A stretch of DNA of 64,000 bases from Streptomyces sp. NBC_00091 (GTDB lineage: Bacteria > Actinomycetota > Actinomycetes > Streptomycetales > Streptomycetaceae). Positions 33,348-41,800 of the stretch are shown one piece after another. Under the pieces are notes generated by a model that saw nothing but the letters and a program-made list of their open reading frames with translations, made no database searches and had not been told where the DNA came from. The stretch lies in NCBI RefSeq assembly GCF_026343185.1, contig NZ_JAPEMA010000001.1, forward strand, positions 3,844,001-3,908,000, read 5' to 3'. A program made the translations under genes and the position numbers. Each line of letters starts with the position of its first letter. The first letter of the stretch is position 1.

Positions 33348-36341
33348 CTAGGGAAGCGCCGCCAAGGCCGTCGCAGACCAGAGGCTGCAGCCGAAGCGCG
33401 TCGCGCGGCGGTCGCAGGTGACGCGGACGAAGCGGGTGTCGGGGGCGTCCAGGCGGACGGTGTCCACGCCGCCGCGGGAGCTGACCGTGGCCGCCGGGCG
33501 CCAGGTCGCGCCGTCGCGGGAGGTCTCCACCCGGTACTCCGACGGGTAGGCCTCCTGCCAGTGCAGGGTCAGCAGGCCCACCCGGGCCGGGGCGGCCAGT
33601 TCCGCCTGCCACCACGCCCCGTCCACCGCCGGGGACGACCACCGGGTCGCGGCGGAGCCGTCCACCGCCGCCGACGCCGGGAACTGCGGGGCCTCGTCCC
33701 CCGAGGAGGTGGCCCGGGCCGTGCGCAGCAGGTCCGGACCGCCGGTGCGGGGTACCGCCCGGACAGTGAGGGTGCGCACCTCCCCGTCGAAGGCCAGCGG
33801 GACCTCGTACACCCCGGCCGGGGTGCCCGCCGCGACGGTGACCTCCACCGGGACGGTGACGGTCGCGCCCCGGGGTACCGCCACGTCCTGCGGGATCCTG
33901 ACCGCGATCCCGGCGGGCGGGGCCGCCGTGAGCGGGCCGCGCACCTCGCCGGGGCGAAGGGCGGACAGCTGCGCCGACACCTTCCCGGGGGCGCCGCCGA
34001 TCTCCGCGTCGGCCCGGCCCCCCTCGGCCAGCTCGAAGCGGGCCCGCGGCCCGTCGGCGAACCACGGGACCACCTGGTGCACCACCGGGTCCGGGCCCGC
34101 CCACGACAGCCGGACCGCGTCCGCCCGTACGCCCGCCCCGTCGGCCTGGGTCCAGCCGGACGCCGCCGCCTCGCCGAGCCTGCGCCAGCCCTCGCCGGGT
34201 ACGTGCGCCTCCACCACCGCGCCCCGGGCGCCCGGGGCCAGCGGGTCGGTCATGACCGTGACCGCGGCGAGCGGCCGCGCGGAGTCCAGCCGGACGGTCC
34301 AGGAGCCGGGCTCGTGCCGTACGGTCCCGTCCTTGCGGGCCGCGCCCGTCCAGGCGTCCGACTCCGCCGCCGCCTTCGCCAGGAAGGGGTCCAGCACGGA
34401 GGTGTCCACCCGCACCCCGCCCGGTTCCGCCAGCGCGCGCCGCGCCGCCGCCAGGTCCCGCGAGGCCTGCCAGGCGGCCGCCCCGTCACCCCGGGCCTCG
34501 GCGCGCAGCAGGTCGACCGCCAGTTCGCCCGCGGCCCCGTAGCGCGCGAGCCGCTCCAGCCAGGGGCCCGCCTCCGCCGCGACGGGGGCGTCCAGCCGGT
34601 CCGGGGCCTCCCGGAGCACGGTGAAGGCAGCGCGGAGCCGGTCCCCGGCGGCCTTGTCCCCGCCGGCCCGGGCCCGCCAGAACTCCTCCACCAGCGGCTT
34701 CAGATAGGCCGACTCCTCCAGTTTGAGGCCCGAGGAGGCGGTGTTCCCGGCGAGGGCCGCCAGCGCCGCCCGGGTCCGCGGGTCGGGGCCCGACAGTTCG
34801 CGCACCGCCGCGGCCCAGGACTCCCCGGGCCGGTAACCGCGCGGGTTCCAGGCGTAGTCCGCCGCCGTGAACAGCGGGATCCGCGACAGGGTGCCCTGCG
34901 CCATCGCGTTGGCCAGCACCCCCGCCGAACCGCCCGCCACCGCCGGATCGCGCCCGGCGTAGGGGCCGAGGAAGATCCGGCCCGGGTCCCAGTCGTTGAC
35001 CGGGTAGTTGTCCATGGTGACCAGCGGATGCCCGAGCGCGGCCCGCGCCCCGGCCAGCTCCTTGCCGGTGATGGTGCGCGGCACCACGCCCACGCCCGTC
35101 CAGGCCACCTCCACGCGCGGGTCCAGCGCCCCGGCCAGGGCCGTCCGGTAGGCGGTGGCGCCCTCCTGGAAGTACTCGGTCGGCAGCAGCGACAGCGGGG
35201 CCGCCCCCGGGTGCCGCGCGGCCAGGTGCGCCGCCAGCTCGCCCGCGACCTCGGCGTGCGCCTTCGCGGCCGCCGCGGGGCCCGTCCCGTACCGCACCCG
35301 GTCGGCCCGGCAGCCCCACTCCGTGTAGCTGACGTCCTGGAACTGCACCTGGAACGCCCGGAAGCCCAGCTCCCACATGGCGTCGGCCTTGCGCAGCAGC
35401 GCCGCCCGGTCGTCCGCCGACGCCAGGCACATGGACTGCCCAGGGGACACCGCCCAGCCGAGGACCACCCGGTTGGCGCGGGCCCGCTCGGCCAGCGCCC
35501 GGAACTCCTCCTGCCGTTCGCGCGGGTACTCCTCGCGCCAGGCCGTCGTGCGGTACGGGTCGTCGCCGGGCGCCAGCAGCAGCCGGTTCTGCTTGGTGCG
35601 GCCCAGGAAGTCCAGCTGCGCCAGGCGCTGTTCCCTGGTCCAGGGCTGCCCGTAGAAACCCTCGGTGATCCCGCGCACGGGCGCGATGGGCCAGTCCCGC
35701 ACCAGCATCCCGGGCACCTTTCCGTGCCCGGCGGCCAGCAGCTGACGCAGCGTCTGCGCGGCGTGGAACAGCCCGTCCTCGCCCTCCCCGGCCAGCGCGA
35801 CGGTGTCCCGCCCGCCGGTGCGGCCCACCGCCAGCCGGTACCCGCCGTCCGGGAGGTCCCCGGCCGCGGCCGCGCCCAGCGCCCGCAGGGCCTCCTCGGC
35901 GTCCGGCCCCTGGAGGCGTACGACGAGGGCCCGCTCGGGCAGCGCCGCCCCCGGGGGCCGCTCGTGCAGGGTCCGTACGCCGGCCGCGCGCAGGGCAGTG
36001 CGTACGACCTCGACGGCGTACGGGTCCGCGCCGGCCGGGGCCACCAGCACGGCCTCCGCCGCCACCGGCACCTCGCGCCCCGGATCGGCGGTCGCCGACT
36101 GCGGCCGGGGCCACACGGCCGGGCCCTCGGAAGCGGCTCGCGGAACGTCGGAACCCGGGTCGAGGACGGGCCCGAGTCCCGCCGCGTACACGGGAGCGGA
36201 GCCGCTGTCGGGGCGCGGCGAGGACGGGGTCCCCGGCGCGGCGGTGATCCCCGGCGGAGCCGAGGCGACGGCCCCGCCGAGCAGCGTCCCGATGACGGCT
36301 ACGGCCGCGGCCGTGGTCCGCTTCCTGCCCCTGAGCTGCAC
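33348..36341 (-). CDS. Secreted GH84 beta-N-acetylglucosaminidase/hyaluronidase-like protein
   Basis: 997-aa secreted glycosidase. From GTG 36341 (GGGAGGGG upstream) a signal sequence RKRTTAAAVAVIGTLLGGAVASA is followed by an N-terminal GH20b-like domain, then the GH84 catalytic barrel starting GITEGFYGQPWT (about 226-235), and a C-terminal F5/8 discoidin-type carbohydrate-binding domain (about 875-997, ARATSSGDEAPQFPASAAVDGSAATRW...). Odd: where the GH84 catalytic Asp-Asp pair is expected the sequence reads FQVQFQDVSYTEW, so Gln335-Asp336 replaces Asp-Asp. This may be a Streptomyces subfamily trait or reduced activity. It likely acts on terminal GlcNAc of glycans outside the cell. Confidence 0.85.
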   Translation of the reverse strand: MQLRGRKRTTAAAVAVIGTLLGGAVASAPPGITAAPGTPSSPRPDSGSAPVYAAGLGPVLDPGSDVPRAASEGPAVWPRPQSATADPGREVPVAAEAVLVAPAGADPYAVEVVRTALRAAGVRTLHERPPGAALPERALVVRLQGPDAEEALRALGAAAAGDLPDGGYRLAVGRTGGRDTVALAGEGEDGLFHAAQTLRQLLAAGHGKVPGMLVRDWPIAPVRGITEGFYGQPWTREQRLAQLDFLGRTKQNRLLLAPGDDPYRTTAWREEYPRERQEEFRALAERARANRVVLGWAVSPGQSMCLASADDRAALLRKADAMWELGFRAFQVQFQDVSYTEWGCRADRVRYGTGPAAAAKAHAEVAGELAAHLAARHPGAAPLSLLPTEYFQEGATAYRTALAGALDPRVEVAWTGVGVVPRTITGKELAGARAALGHPLVTMDNYPVNDWDPGRIFLGPYAGRDPAVAGGSAGVLANAMAQGTLSRIPLFTAADYAWNPRGYRPGESWAAAVRELSGPDPRTRAALAALAGNTASSGLKLEESAYLKPLVEEFWRARAGGDKAAGDRLRAAFTVLREAPDRLDAPVAAEAGPWLERLARYGAAGELAVDLLRAEARGDGAAAWQASRDLAAARRALAEPGGVRVDTSVLDPFLAKAAAESDAWTGAARKDGTVRHEPGSWTVRLDSARPLAAVTVMTDPLAPGARGAVVEAHVPGEGWRRLGEAAASGWTQADGAGVRADAVRLSWAGPDPVVHQVVPWFADGPRARFELAEGGRADAEIGGAPGKVSAQLSALRPGEVRGPLTAAPPAGIAVRIPQDVAVPRGATVTVPVEVTVAAGTPAGVYEVPLAFDGEVRTLTVRAVPRTGGPDLLRTARATSSGDEAPQFPASAAVDGSAATRWSSPAVDGAWWQAELAAPARVGLLTLHWQEAYPSEYRVETSRDGATWRPAATVSSRGGVDTVRLDAPDTRFVRVTCDRRATRFGCSLWSATALAALP

Positions 36342-36544
36342 GGAGCCCCTCCCGTCCCGAGTCGTCCCCCGACCGTACGAACGAGCCCGAGCCCACCACC
36401 CGTGCGGCTTAAGTGTCAATGCGGGTGGGGTGATCTGACCTGGATCCGCCAGGAATGCGGTGCCCCTGACTGGGTATGGCTGCGGTGTTCGCCGCGGGTG
36501 TTGCATGGGCGGGTCCGACGAGAACCGCACAAGGGAGGCCCCTC

Positions 36545-36757
36545 ATGAACGCCCGCACCGCGCCGCCCGGCACCCGCAGGAAACCCGCCCCGCTCGCCCA
36601 CCTGCCCGCGCGGTCCGGCCCCGAGGACGCACCGCCGGCCGACGCGCACCCGCCGCTGACCAGTGAACCCCCGCTGGCCGGCTCCGCGTACACGCCCCTG
36701 ACCAGCGAATCCCCGCTCGTGGCCGAGTCCCCCCTGACCAGCGAGCCGCTTTCCTAG
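36545..36757 (+). CDS. Small ORF with PLTSE repeats
   Basis: A 70-aa reading frame beginning MNARTAPPGTRRKP with GGGAGG 6 nt upstream of ATG. It is Pro/Ala-rich and ends in three copies of P-L-T-S-E (residues 37-41, 51-55, 63-67) within a loose tandem repeat. It lies 27 bp before malQ on the same strand, so it could be a leader peptide or a small co-transcribed gene. No family is recognised and it may not be translated. Confidence 0.45.
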   Translation: MNARTAPPGTRRKPAPLAHLPARSGPEDAPPADAHPPLTSEPPLAGSAYTPLTSESPLVAESPLTSEPLS

Positions 36758-36784
36758 CCCCGCTCCGCAGCCCCCCAGCCAAGG

Positions 36785-38785
36785 ATGACGATGGACGACC
36801 TCGCCCGGCTCGCGGCCCTCTACGGCGTCGCCACCTCCTACCAGCCCGCCGAGGACGTCACCGTCCAGGTGCCGCAGGCCACGGTCCGGGCCGTGCTCGC
36901 CCTGGCCGGGGTGCCCGCCGGCACCCCGCAGGAGGTCCGGGAACGGGCCGACGCCGCCGAGCGGGAGCGGGCCGGGCGGCTGCTCCCGCCGACCCTGGTG
37001 CACTGGCGGGGGGAGCCCGGCCCGCCGGCCCTGGCCGCGCTGCCGGCCGGGACCCGGGTCCGGGTGACCCTGGAGGACGGGGCCGGGGAGGGCGGGTGGC
37101 ACCCCGGGCTGCCCCTGGGGGTGCACCGCCTGACGGCCCAGACACCCGACGGGCGCACCGCCGGGGCCACCCTGATCGTGGCCCCGGACCGGGCCCCGGC
37201 GGCGCCCGACCGCGCCCACGGGCTGCTCGTCCAGCTCTACTCCCTGCTCTCGGAGCGCTCCTGGGGCATGGGCGACCTCGGCGACCTCGCGGAGCTGGCC
37301 CGCTGGGCGGCCCGTACCCACGGCGCCGATTTCATCCAGGTCAACCCGCTGCACGCGGCCCTCCCGGGCACCCCGACCGACCCGTCCCCCTACCGGCCGG
37401 CCTCGCGCCGCTTCCCGGACCCGGTCCACCTGCGCATCGAGGACCTGCCCGAGTACGCCGCCTGCCCGGACCAGGGCGCCCTCGCCGAACTGGCCGCCCG
37501 GGGCGGTGAGCTGCGCCGCGAGGTGCTGGAGAAGGGCGCGCTGATCGACCGGGACGCCGTGTGGGCCCTCAAGCGCGCCGCCCTGGAACTGCTGTACGCC
37601 GTCCCGCGCGGCCCCGAGCGGGAGGCCGCCTACCGGGCGTTCCGCGCGGCCCAGGGGGAGGGGCTCGAGGCGCACGCCGCCTGGTGCGCGGCCGCCGCCG
37701 GGGAGGATCCCGAGGAGCGCGCCGGCTTCCACGCCTGGCTGGTCTGGCTGACGGACACCCAGCTCACCGCCGCCCAGCGGGCCGCGCGGGAGGCCGGGAT
37801 GACGGTCGGCATCGTGCACGACCTGGCCGTCGGGGTGCACCCGGACGGCTCGGACGCCCGTACGGGCTCCTTCCACGCCCGCAGCGCCTCCGTCGGCGCC
37901 CCGCCGGACGCCTTCAACGCGCGCGGCCAGGACTGGGGGCTGCCGCCCTGGCGGCCCGACGCCCTGGAGGGTTCCGCGTACGCCCCCTTCCGGGCCCTGC
38001 TGCGCGGGGTGTTCCGCTATGCGGGAGCGGTGCGCGTGGACCACGTCATGGGCCTGTTCCGGCTCTGGTGGATCCCGGAGGGGGCCGCGCCCGCGCAGGG
38101 CACGTACGTCGCCTACGACGGCGAGGCGATGCTGGCCGTCCTGGTCCTGGAGGCGCACCGGGCGGGGGCCCTGGTGGTCGGCGAGGACCTCGGGACGGTG
38201 GAGCCGCGGGTGCGGCGCGCACTGGCCCGGCGCGGGATCCTCGGCACCTCCGTGCTGTGGTTCGAGCGGGACTGGTCGGGCGACGGGCAGCCGCTGCCCG
38301 CGGCGGCCTGGCGGTCGGAGTGCCTGGCCACCGCCACCACCCACGATCTGCCGCCCTCCGCCGCGAAGCTGGCCGGGTCCCACGTCGAACTGCGCGACCG
38401 GCTCGGCCTGCTGACCCGCCCTCTGGACGCGGAGGCGGCCGAGGACGCCGCCGACACCGCGCAGTGGCTGCGGGTGCTGGACGGGCTGGGGCTGGAGACC
38501 AAGGGCGAGGAGGCCGCCGTACGGGCCCTGTACGCCTTCCTGCTGCGCACGCCCGCCCGGCTGGTCGGCGTATGGCTGCCCGACGCGGTGGGGGACCGGC
38601 GGCCGCAGAACCTGCCGGGCACCTGGGACCAGTACCCCAACTGGCGGCTGCCGGTCGCCGACGCGGCGGGCCGGCCGCTGACCCTGGAGGCGCTGACGTC
38701 CTCGCCGCGGGCGAACGCCCTGCTGAGCGCGGTGCGGGAGGGCGCGCAGACCCGTACGGCACCCCCGGGCGCGCGCCCCGTTTAG
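36785..38785 (+). CDS. malQ: 4-alpha-glucanotransferase (amylomaltase)
   Basis: 666-aa GH77 disproportionating enzyme that transfers maltosyl units between alpha-1,4-glucans in maltodextrin and glycogen metabolism. The catalytic set is intact: nucleophile Asp419 in RVDHVMGLFRLWW, acid/base Glu467 in VGEDLGTV, and transition-state Asp521 in TTHDLPP. An N-terminal extension of about 145 residues precedes the barrel (VQLYSLLSERSWGMGDLGDL), typical of the long actinobacterial MalQ type. The start is ATG 36785; ATG 36791 is an alternative. Confidence 0.95.
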   Translation: MTMDDLARLAALYGVATSYQPAEDVTVQVPQATVRAVLALAGVPAGTPQEVRERADAAERERAGRLLPPTLVHWRGEPGPPALAALPAGTRVRVTLEDGAGEGGWHPGLPLGVHRLTAQTPDGRTAGATLIVAPDRAPAAPDRAHGLLVQLYSLLSERSWGMGDLGDLAELARWAARTHGADFIQVNPLHAALPGTPTDPSPYRPASRRFPDPVHLRIEDLPEYAACPDQGALAELAARGGELRREVLEKGALIDRDAVWALKRAALELLYAVPRGPEREAAYRAFRAAQGEGLEAHAAWCAAAAGEDPEERAGFHAWLVWLTDTQLTAAQRAAREAGMTVGIVHDLAVGVHPDGSDARTGSFHARSASVGAPPDAFNARGQDWGLPPWRPDALEGSAYAPFRALLRGVFRYAGAVRVDHVMGLFRLWWIPEGAAPAQGTYVAYDGEAMLAVLVLEAHRAGALVVGEDLGTVEPRVRRALARRGILGTSVLWFERDWSGDGQPLPAAAWRSECLATATTHDLPPSAAKLAGSHVELRDRLGLLTRPLDAEAAEDAADTAQWLRVLDGLGLETKGEEAAVRALYAFLLRTPARLVGVWLPDAVGDRRPQNLPGTWDQYPNWRLPVADAAGRPLTLEALTSSPRANALLSAVREGAQTRTAPPGARPV

Positions 38786-38805
38786 GTGTTCGCTACTTTT
38801 GCACC

Positions 38806-39039
38806 GTGGACAAGAAGAACGCTCTGCGCGCCGGCGCCGTCACGGCCGGAACGACGCTGATGATGCTGCTGATGACGTCTCCCGCCCTCGCGCTGACCCG
38901 CGACGACGGCGACGACCCGGGCCCGGGCCTGAGCGTTGCCGAGACGCTCGGCCTGTACGTGGCCGCGCCGATCGTGCTGTTCCTGGTCATCGCGGGTCTC
39001 GTGATGGTCGGCGACAAGACGCGCAAGAACCAGGCCTGA
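38806..39039 (+). CDS. Small membrane protein with signal-like N-terminus
   Basis: 77-aa protein from GTG 38806. An N-terminal hydrophobic segment (AGAVTAGTTLMMLLMTSPALALT) looks like a signal peptide with cleavage after ALA. An Asp/Gly-rich stretch follows, then a C-terminal helix LGLYVAAPIVLFLVIAGLVMV and a basic tail KTRKNQA. The mature form would be a single-pass protein with a short outer segment. It is common in Streptomyces next to malQ, with no known function. Confidence 0.75.
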   Translation: MDKKNALRAGAVTAGTTLMMLLMTSPALALTRDDGDDPGPGLSVAETLGLYVAAPIVLFLVIAGLVMVGDKTRKNQA

Positions 39040-39072
39040 CCCGACCGGGCGGTCCCCTCTTCAAGACTTCCG

Positions 39073-39128
39073 GGCGCCGGAGGTCCGCGCAGCCGGTGTG
39101 AACCGGCTGTGTCGCGACCTCCGGCGCC
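39073..39128. terminator. Bidirectional branched terminator
   Basis: Perfect 13-bp arms (39073-39085 with 39116-39128) enclose a second 8-bp hairpin (CAGCCGGT...ACCGGCTG, 39090-39109), giving a two-tier structure. It sits between the stops of the small membrane protein (+) and marR (-) and can serve both. Confidence 0.75.
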
Positions 39129-39155
39129 TTGTCGTGTCCGGCGCCGCTTTTCCGC

Positions 39156-39665
39156 TCAGGGAAGGTCCGCGAGGAGCTTGCGCAGCAGCTCCGCGAGGGT
39201 TTCGACCTCGTCGGGGTCGAATCCCTCCAGGGCGGTGCGGTGTACGTCCAGCCCGGCGCCGACCGCCTCGTCGGCGAGGGCGAGCCCCCGGTCGGTGAGG
39301 GTCACCTGGAGCCCGCGCCGGTCGTGCGGATCGGGGCTGCGGGCGAGCAGCCCGGCCCTCTCCAGTTTGTCCAGGCGCCCGGTCATCCCGCCCGTGGTGA
39401 GCATCAGCGTGGCCGACAGCTCGCGGGGCGAGAGGGTGTACGGGGCTCCGGACCGGCGCAGCGTGGCGAGGACGTCGAACTCCCCGCGGGTGATCCCGTG
39501 CCGGTTGTAGGCCCGCTCCACGGCGTCGCCCATGCCCTTGGAGATCCGGTAGATCCGGCCGAAGACGGCCATGGGTGCGGTGTCCAGGTCCGGTCTTACG
39601 ACGGCCCACTGGGCGGTGATCGCGTCGACGGCGTCCTTCTCGGCGTCCTTCTTGACCTCGGTCAT
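39156..39665 (-). CDS. MarR-family transcriptional regulator
   Basis: 169-aa winged-helix repressor. The DNA-binding region reads RHGITRGEFDVLATLRRSGAPYTLSPRELSATLMLTTGGMTGRLDKLERAGLLARSPDPHDRRGLQVTLTDRG, with the recognition helix TTGGMTGRLDKL and the wing DPHDRRG. The flanking helices form the dimer. It is divergent from an EamA exporter, with a strong palindromic operator in the shared promoter region; it likely represses the exporter and itself and is released by a small-molecule ligand. Confidence 0.93.
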   Translation of the reverse strand: MTEVKKDAEKDAVDAITAQWAVVRPDLDTAPMAVFGRIYRISKGMGDAVERAYNRHGITRGEFDVLATLRRSGAPYTLSPRELSATLMLTTGGMTGRLDKLERAGLLARSPDPHDRRGLQVTLTDRGLALADEAVGAGLDVHRTALEGFDPDEVETLAELLRKLLADLP

Positions 39666-39702
39666 GACCGAAGTATCCGGTTCCGCTCACTCGTTCGCAA
39701 GA

Positions 39703-39741
39703 AAGTAGCTTGCTAAAAAGTAGCTTAGTAGTAAGCTACTT
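39703..39741. promoter_or_regulatory. MarR operator cluster
   Basis: Three copies of AAGTAGCTT occur: direct copies at 39703 and 39718, and an inverted one ending at 39741. The last two form a perfect palindrome, AAGTAGCTTA-GTAG-TAAGCTACTT (39718-39741). The segment is A/T-rich against the 72% GC background and lies between marR (start 39665) and the EamA gene (start 39841). Confidence 0.85.
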
Positions 39742-39840
39742 ACGAGCGACCTACTCGGGGGCCGCAGGGACGGGCCCCGAGCGGGTCGCCTCCAGAACCG
39801 CTCATCGTCAGCCCCCTCCCCACCCGCCCGAGGAGTGACC

Positions 39841-40779
39841 GTGAACCGTGTCACCACGATCGTCCTGACCGCGCTGGCCCCCATCTCCTGGGGCTCGACG
39901 TACTTCGTCGCCAGCGAGCTGCTGCCGCCCGACCGGCCCCTGTTCACCGGGGCCATGCGCGCCCTGCCGGCCGGCCTGCTGCTGGTGGCCCTCTCCCGGA
40001 CCCTGCCCAAGGGCTCCTGGTGGTGGAAGTCCGCGGTCCTCGGCACCCTCAACATCGGCGCCTTCTTCCCGCTGCTCTTCCTCTCCGCCTACCGGCTGCC
40101 CGGCGGTGTCGCGGCCGTACTGGGCTCCGCCGGACCGCTGTTCGTCGTAGGGCTCGCCGCCCTGCTGCTGGGCGAGAGGGCCCGGCTGCGGAACGTGCTC
40201 GCCGCCGTGGTCGCCGCCTTCGGCGTGAGCATGGTGGTGCTGACCTCCCAGGCCGAGCTGGACCTCGTAGGCGTCATCGCCGGTGTGGTCTCCTCTGCCT
40301 CCATGGCCTCGGGCACCGTGATGACCAAGCGCTGGGGACGCCCCGAGGGCGTCGGCCCGCTGGCCGTCACCGGCTGGCAGCTCACCGCGGGCGGGCTGGT
40401 CATCATCCCGATCGCCGCCCTGATCGAAGGGGCGCCGCCCGCGCTCGACGGCAAGGCCTTCCTCGGCTACGGCTACATGATGCTGATCAACACCGGGGCC
40501 GCGTACTTCCTCTGGTTCCGCGGCATCGGCCAGCTCACCGCCACCTCCGTCACCCTGCTCGGCCCGCTGTCCCCGCTCACCGCGGCCGTCATCGGCTGGG
40601 CCGCGCTCGGCCAGGCGCTCTCGCCCGTACAGCTCCTGGGCATGGCCCTCGCCTTCGGCGCCACGGTCTTCGGCCAGCTCCCCGGACGCACGGCGACCGC
40701 CGCAAAGAAGGAACCGTTCAGCTCCCCTGAACAAACCAATCAAAATCTTTCGATGGACCTGGGTAAAGCGAAGGTGTGA
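39841..40779 (+). CDS. EamA/DMT-family transporter, first copy
   Basis: 312-aa membrane protein with ten predicted helices in two EamA repeats (WGSTYFVASELLPPDRPLF in the first; GTVMTKRWGRPEG opening the second). Probable metabolite or drug exporter. Regulated by the divergent MarR protein. GTG 39841 has AGGAG 5 nt upstream. The C-terminal tail AAKKEPFSSPEQTNQNLSMDLGKAKV is polar and unusually AT-rich. A second EamA gene follows after 45 bp. Confidence 0.9.
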   Translation: MNRVTTIVLTALAPISWGSTYFVASELLPPDRPLFTGAMRALPAGLLLVALSRTLPKGSWWWKSAVLGTLNIGAFFPLLFLSAYRLPGGVAAVLGSAGPLFVVGLAALLLGERARLRNVLAAVVAAFGVSMVVLTSQAELDLVGVIAGVVSSASMASGTVMTKRWGRPEGVGPLAVTGWQLTAGGLVIIPIAALIEGAPPALDGKAFLGYGYMMLINTGAAYFLWFRGIGQLTATSVTLLGPLSPLTAAVIGWAALGQALSPVQLLGMALAFGATVFGQLPGRTATAAKKEPFSSPEQTNQNLSMDLGKAKV

Positions 40780-40824
40780 GAGTAGGTCCACGACCCACAC
40801 CAGACCCTCAGGGGGAGACCAGCA

Positions 40825-41790
40825 GTGACCGTCATGGACCGTGTCCGCACCACACGCACCGCTCCCGCCGCCGGCGCCCTCGCCGGCGGCGGCGCCGTTG
40901 CCGCAAGCAGGGCGAAGAAGGGAGCCGCCGGGCTCGGCGTACTGCTCGCGCTGGTCGCGACGGTCGTCTGGTCCGGCAGCTTCGTCGCCACCCGCGGCAT
41001 GGCGGACACGGTCCCTCCCGTACAGGCCGTCTTCTGGCGCTGGATCATCGCCACCGTCGCGGTCGCCCCCTTCGCGGCCCGGCAGGCCTGGCAGCAGCGG
41101 TCGCTGCTCCGCAAGCACCTCGGCTACATCAGCCTCGCCACCCTCTTCGGCGTCACCCTCTACAACACCCTGGTCCACCAGGCCGGACTGACCACCTCCG
41201 CCTCCAACATGGGCATGATCATGGCGGCCTCGCCGGTCATCATGGCCCTCTACGCCCGCCTCGGCGGTGAACGGCTCGGCGTCCGGCGCTCCTTCGGAAT
41301 GCTGCTCGCGGCCTTCGGCGTACTGCTGCTGGTCGGCGACGGCTCCCTCGGCTTCGACTTCGGCGCCGGCGACCTGTGGATGTTCGGCGCCGCCCTCTCC
41401 TTCGCCACCTACAGCGCCCTCCTGAAGCGCAAGCCCACCGAGATCGGCGGACTGGCCTTCCTCCTCGCCACCTTCGTCCTCGGCGCACTGATGCTGGCCC
41501 CCGCGTACGCCGTGTCCCTCACCGTCCAGGGCGGCTTCGAGCCCACCACCCACACCATCGGCCCCCTGCTCTACGTCGGCGTCTTCTCCTCCGCCGTCGC
41601 CTTCTTCGCCTGGAACAAGGCGATCTCCCTCATCGGGGCGGCCCGGGCGGGAGTCGTCTACTACCTCCAGCCGGTGTGCGTCGCCGGGCTCGGCCTGCTC
41701 CTGCTCGGCGAGCGCACCGGACCGGCTGAGCTCCTCTGCATGGCCCTGATCCTGGGCGGAGTAGGCCTGGGCAGCACGGCCCGCCGGTAG
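40825..41790 (+). CDS. EamA/DMT-family transporter, second copy
   Basis: 321-aa, ten-helix exporter of the same superfamily. A 30-residue Ala/Gly-rich cytoplasmic start precedes the first helix; WSGSFVATRGMADTVPPVQAVFWRW marks repeat 1 and SFATYSALLKRKPTEIGG marks repeat 2. It is only distantly similar to the preceding EamA protein, so this is not a recent tandem duplication. The LysR gene begins 10 bp after its stop, suggesting co-transcription. Confidence 0.9.
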   Translation: MTVMDRVRTTRTAPAAGALAGGGAVAASRAKKGAAGLGVLLALVATVVWSGSFVATRGMADTVPPVQAVFWRWIIATVAVAPFAARQAWQQRSLLRKHLGYISLATLFGVTLYNTLVHQAGLTTSASNMGMIMAASPVIMALYARLGGERLGVRRSFGMLLAAFGVLLLVGDGSLGFDFGAGDLWMFGAALSFATYSALLKRKPTEIGGLAFLLATFVLGALMLAPAYAVSLTVQGGFEPTTHTIGPLLYVGVFSSAVAFFAWNKAISLIGAARAGVVYYLQPVCVAGLGLLLLGERTGPAELLCMALILGGVGLGSTARR

Positions 41791-41800
41791 TTTCGCTTCC

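Noticed and set aside
36416..38383. Minus-strand frame opposite malQ
   Set aside because: No domain, and the plus-strand malQ has a complete catalytic set.
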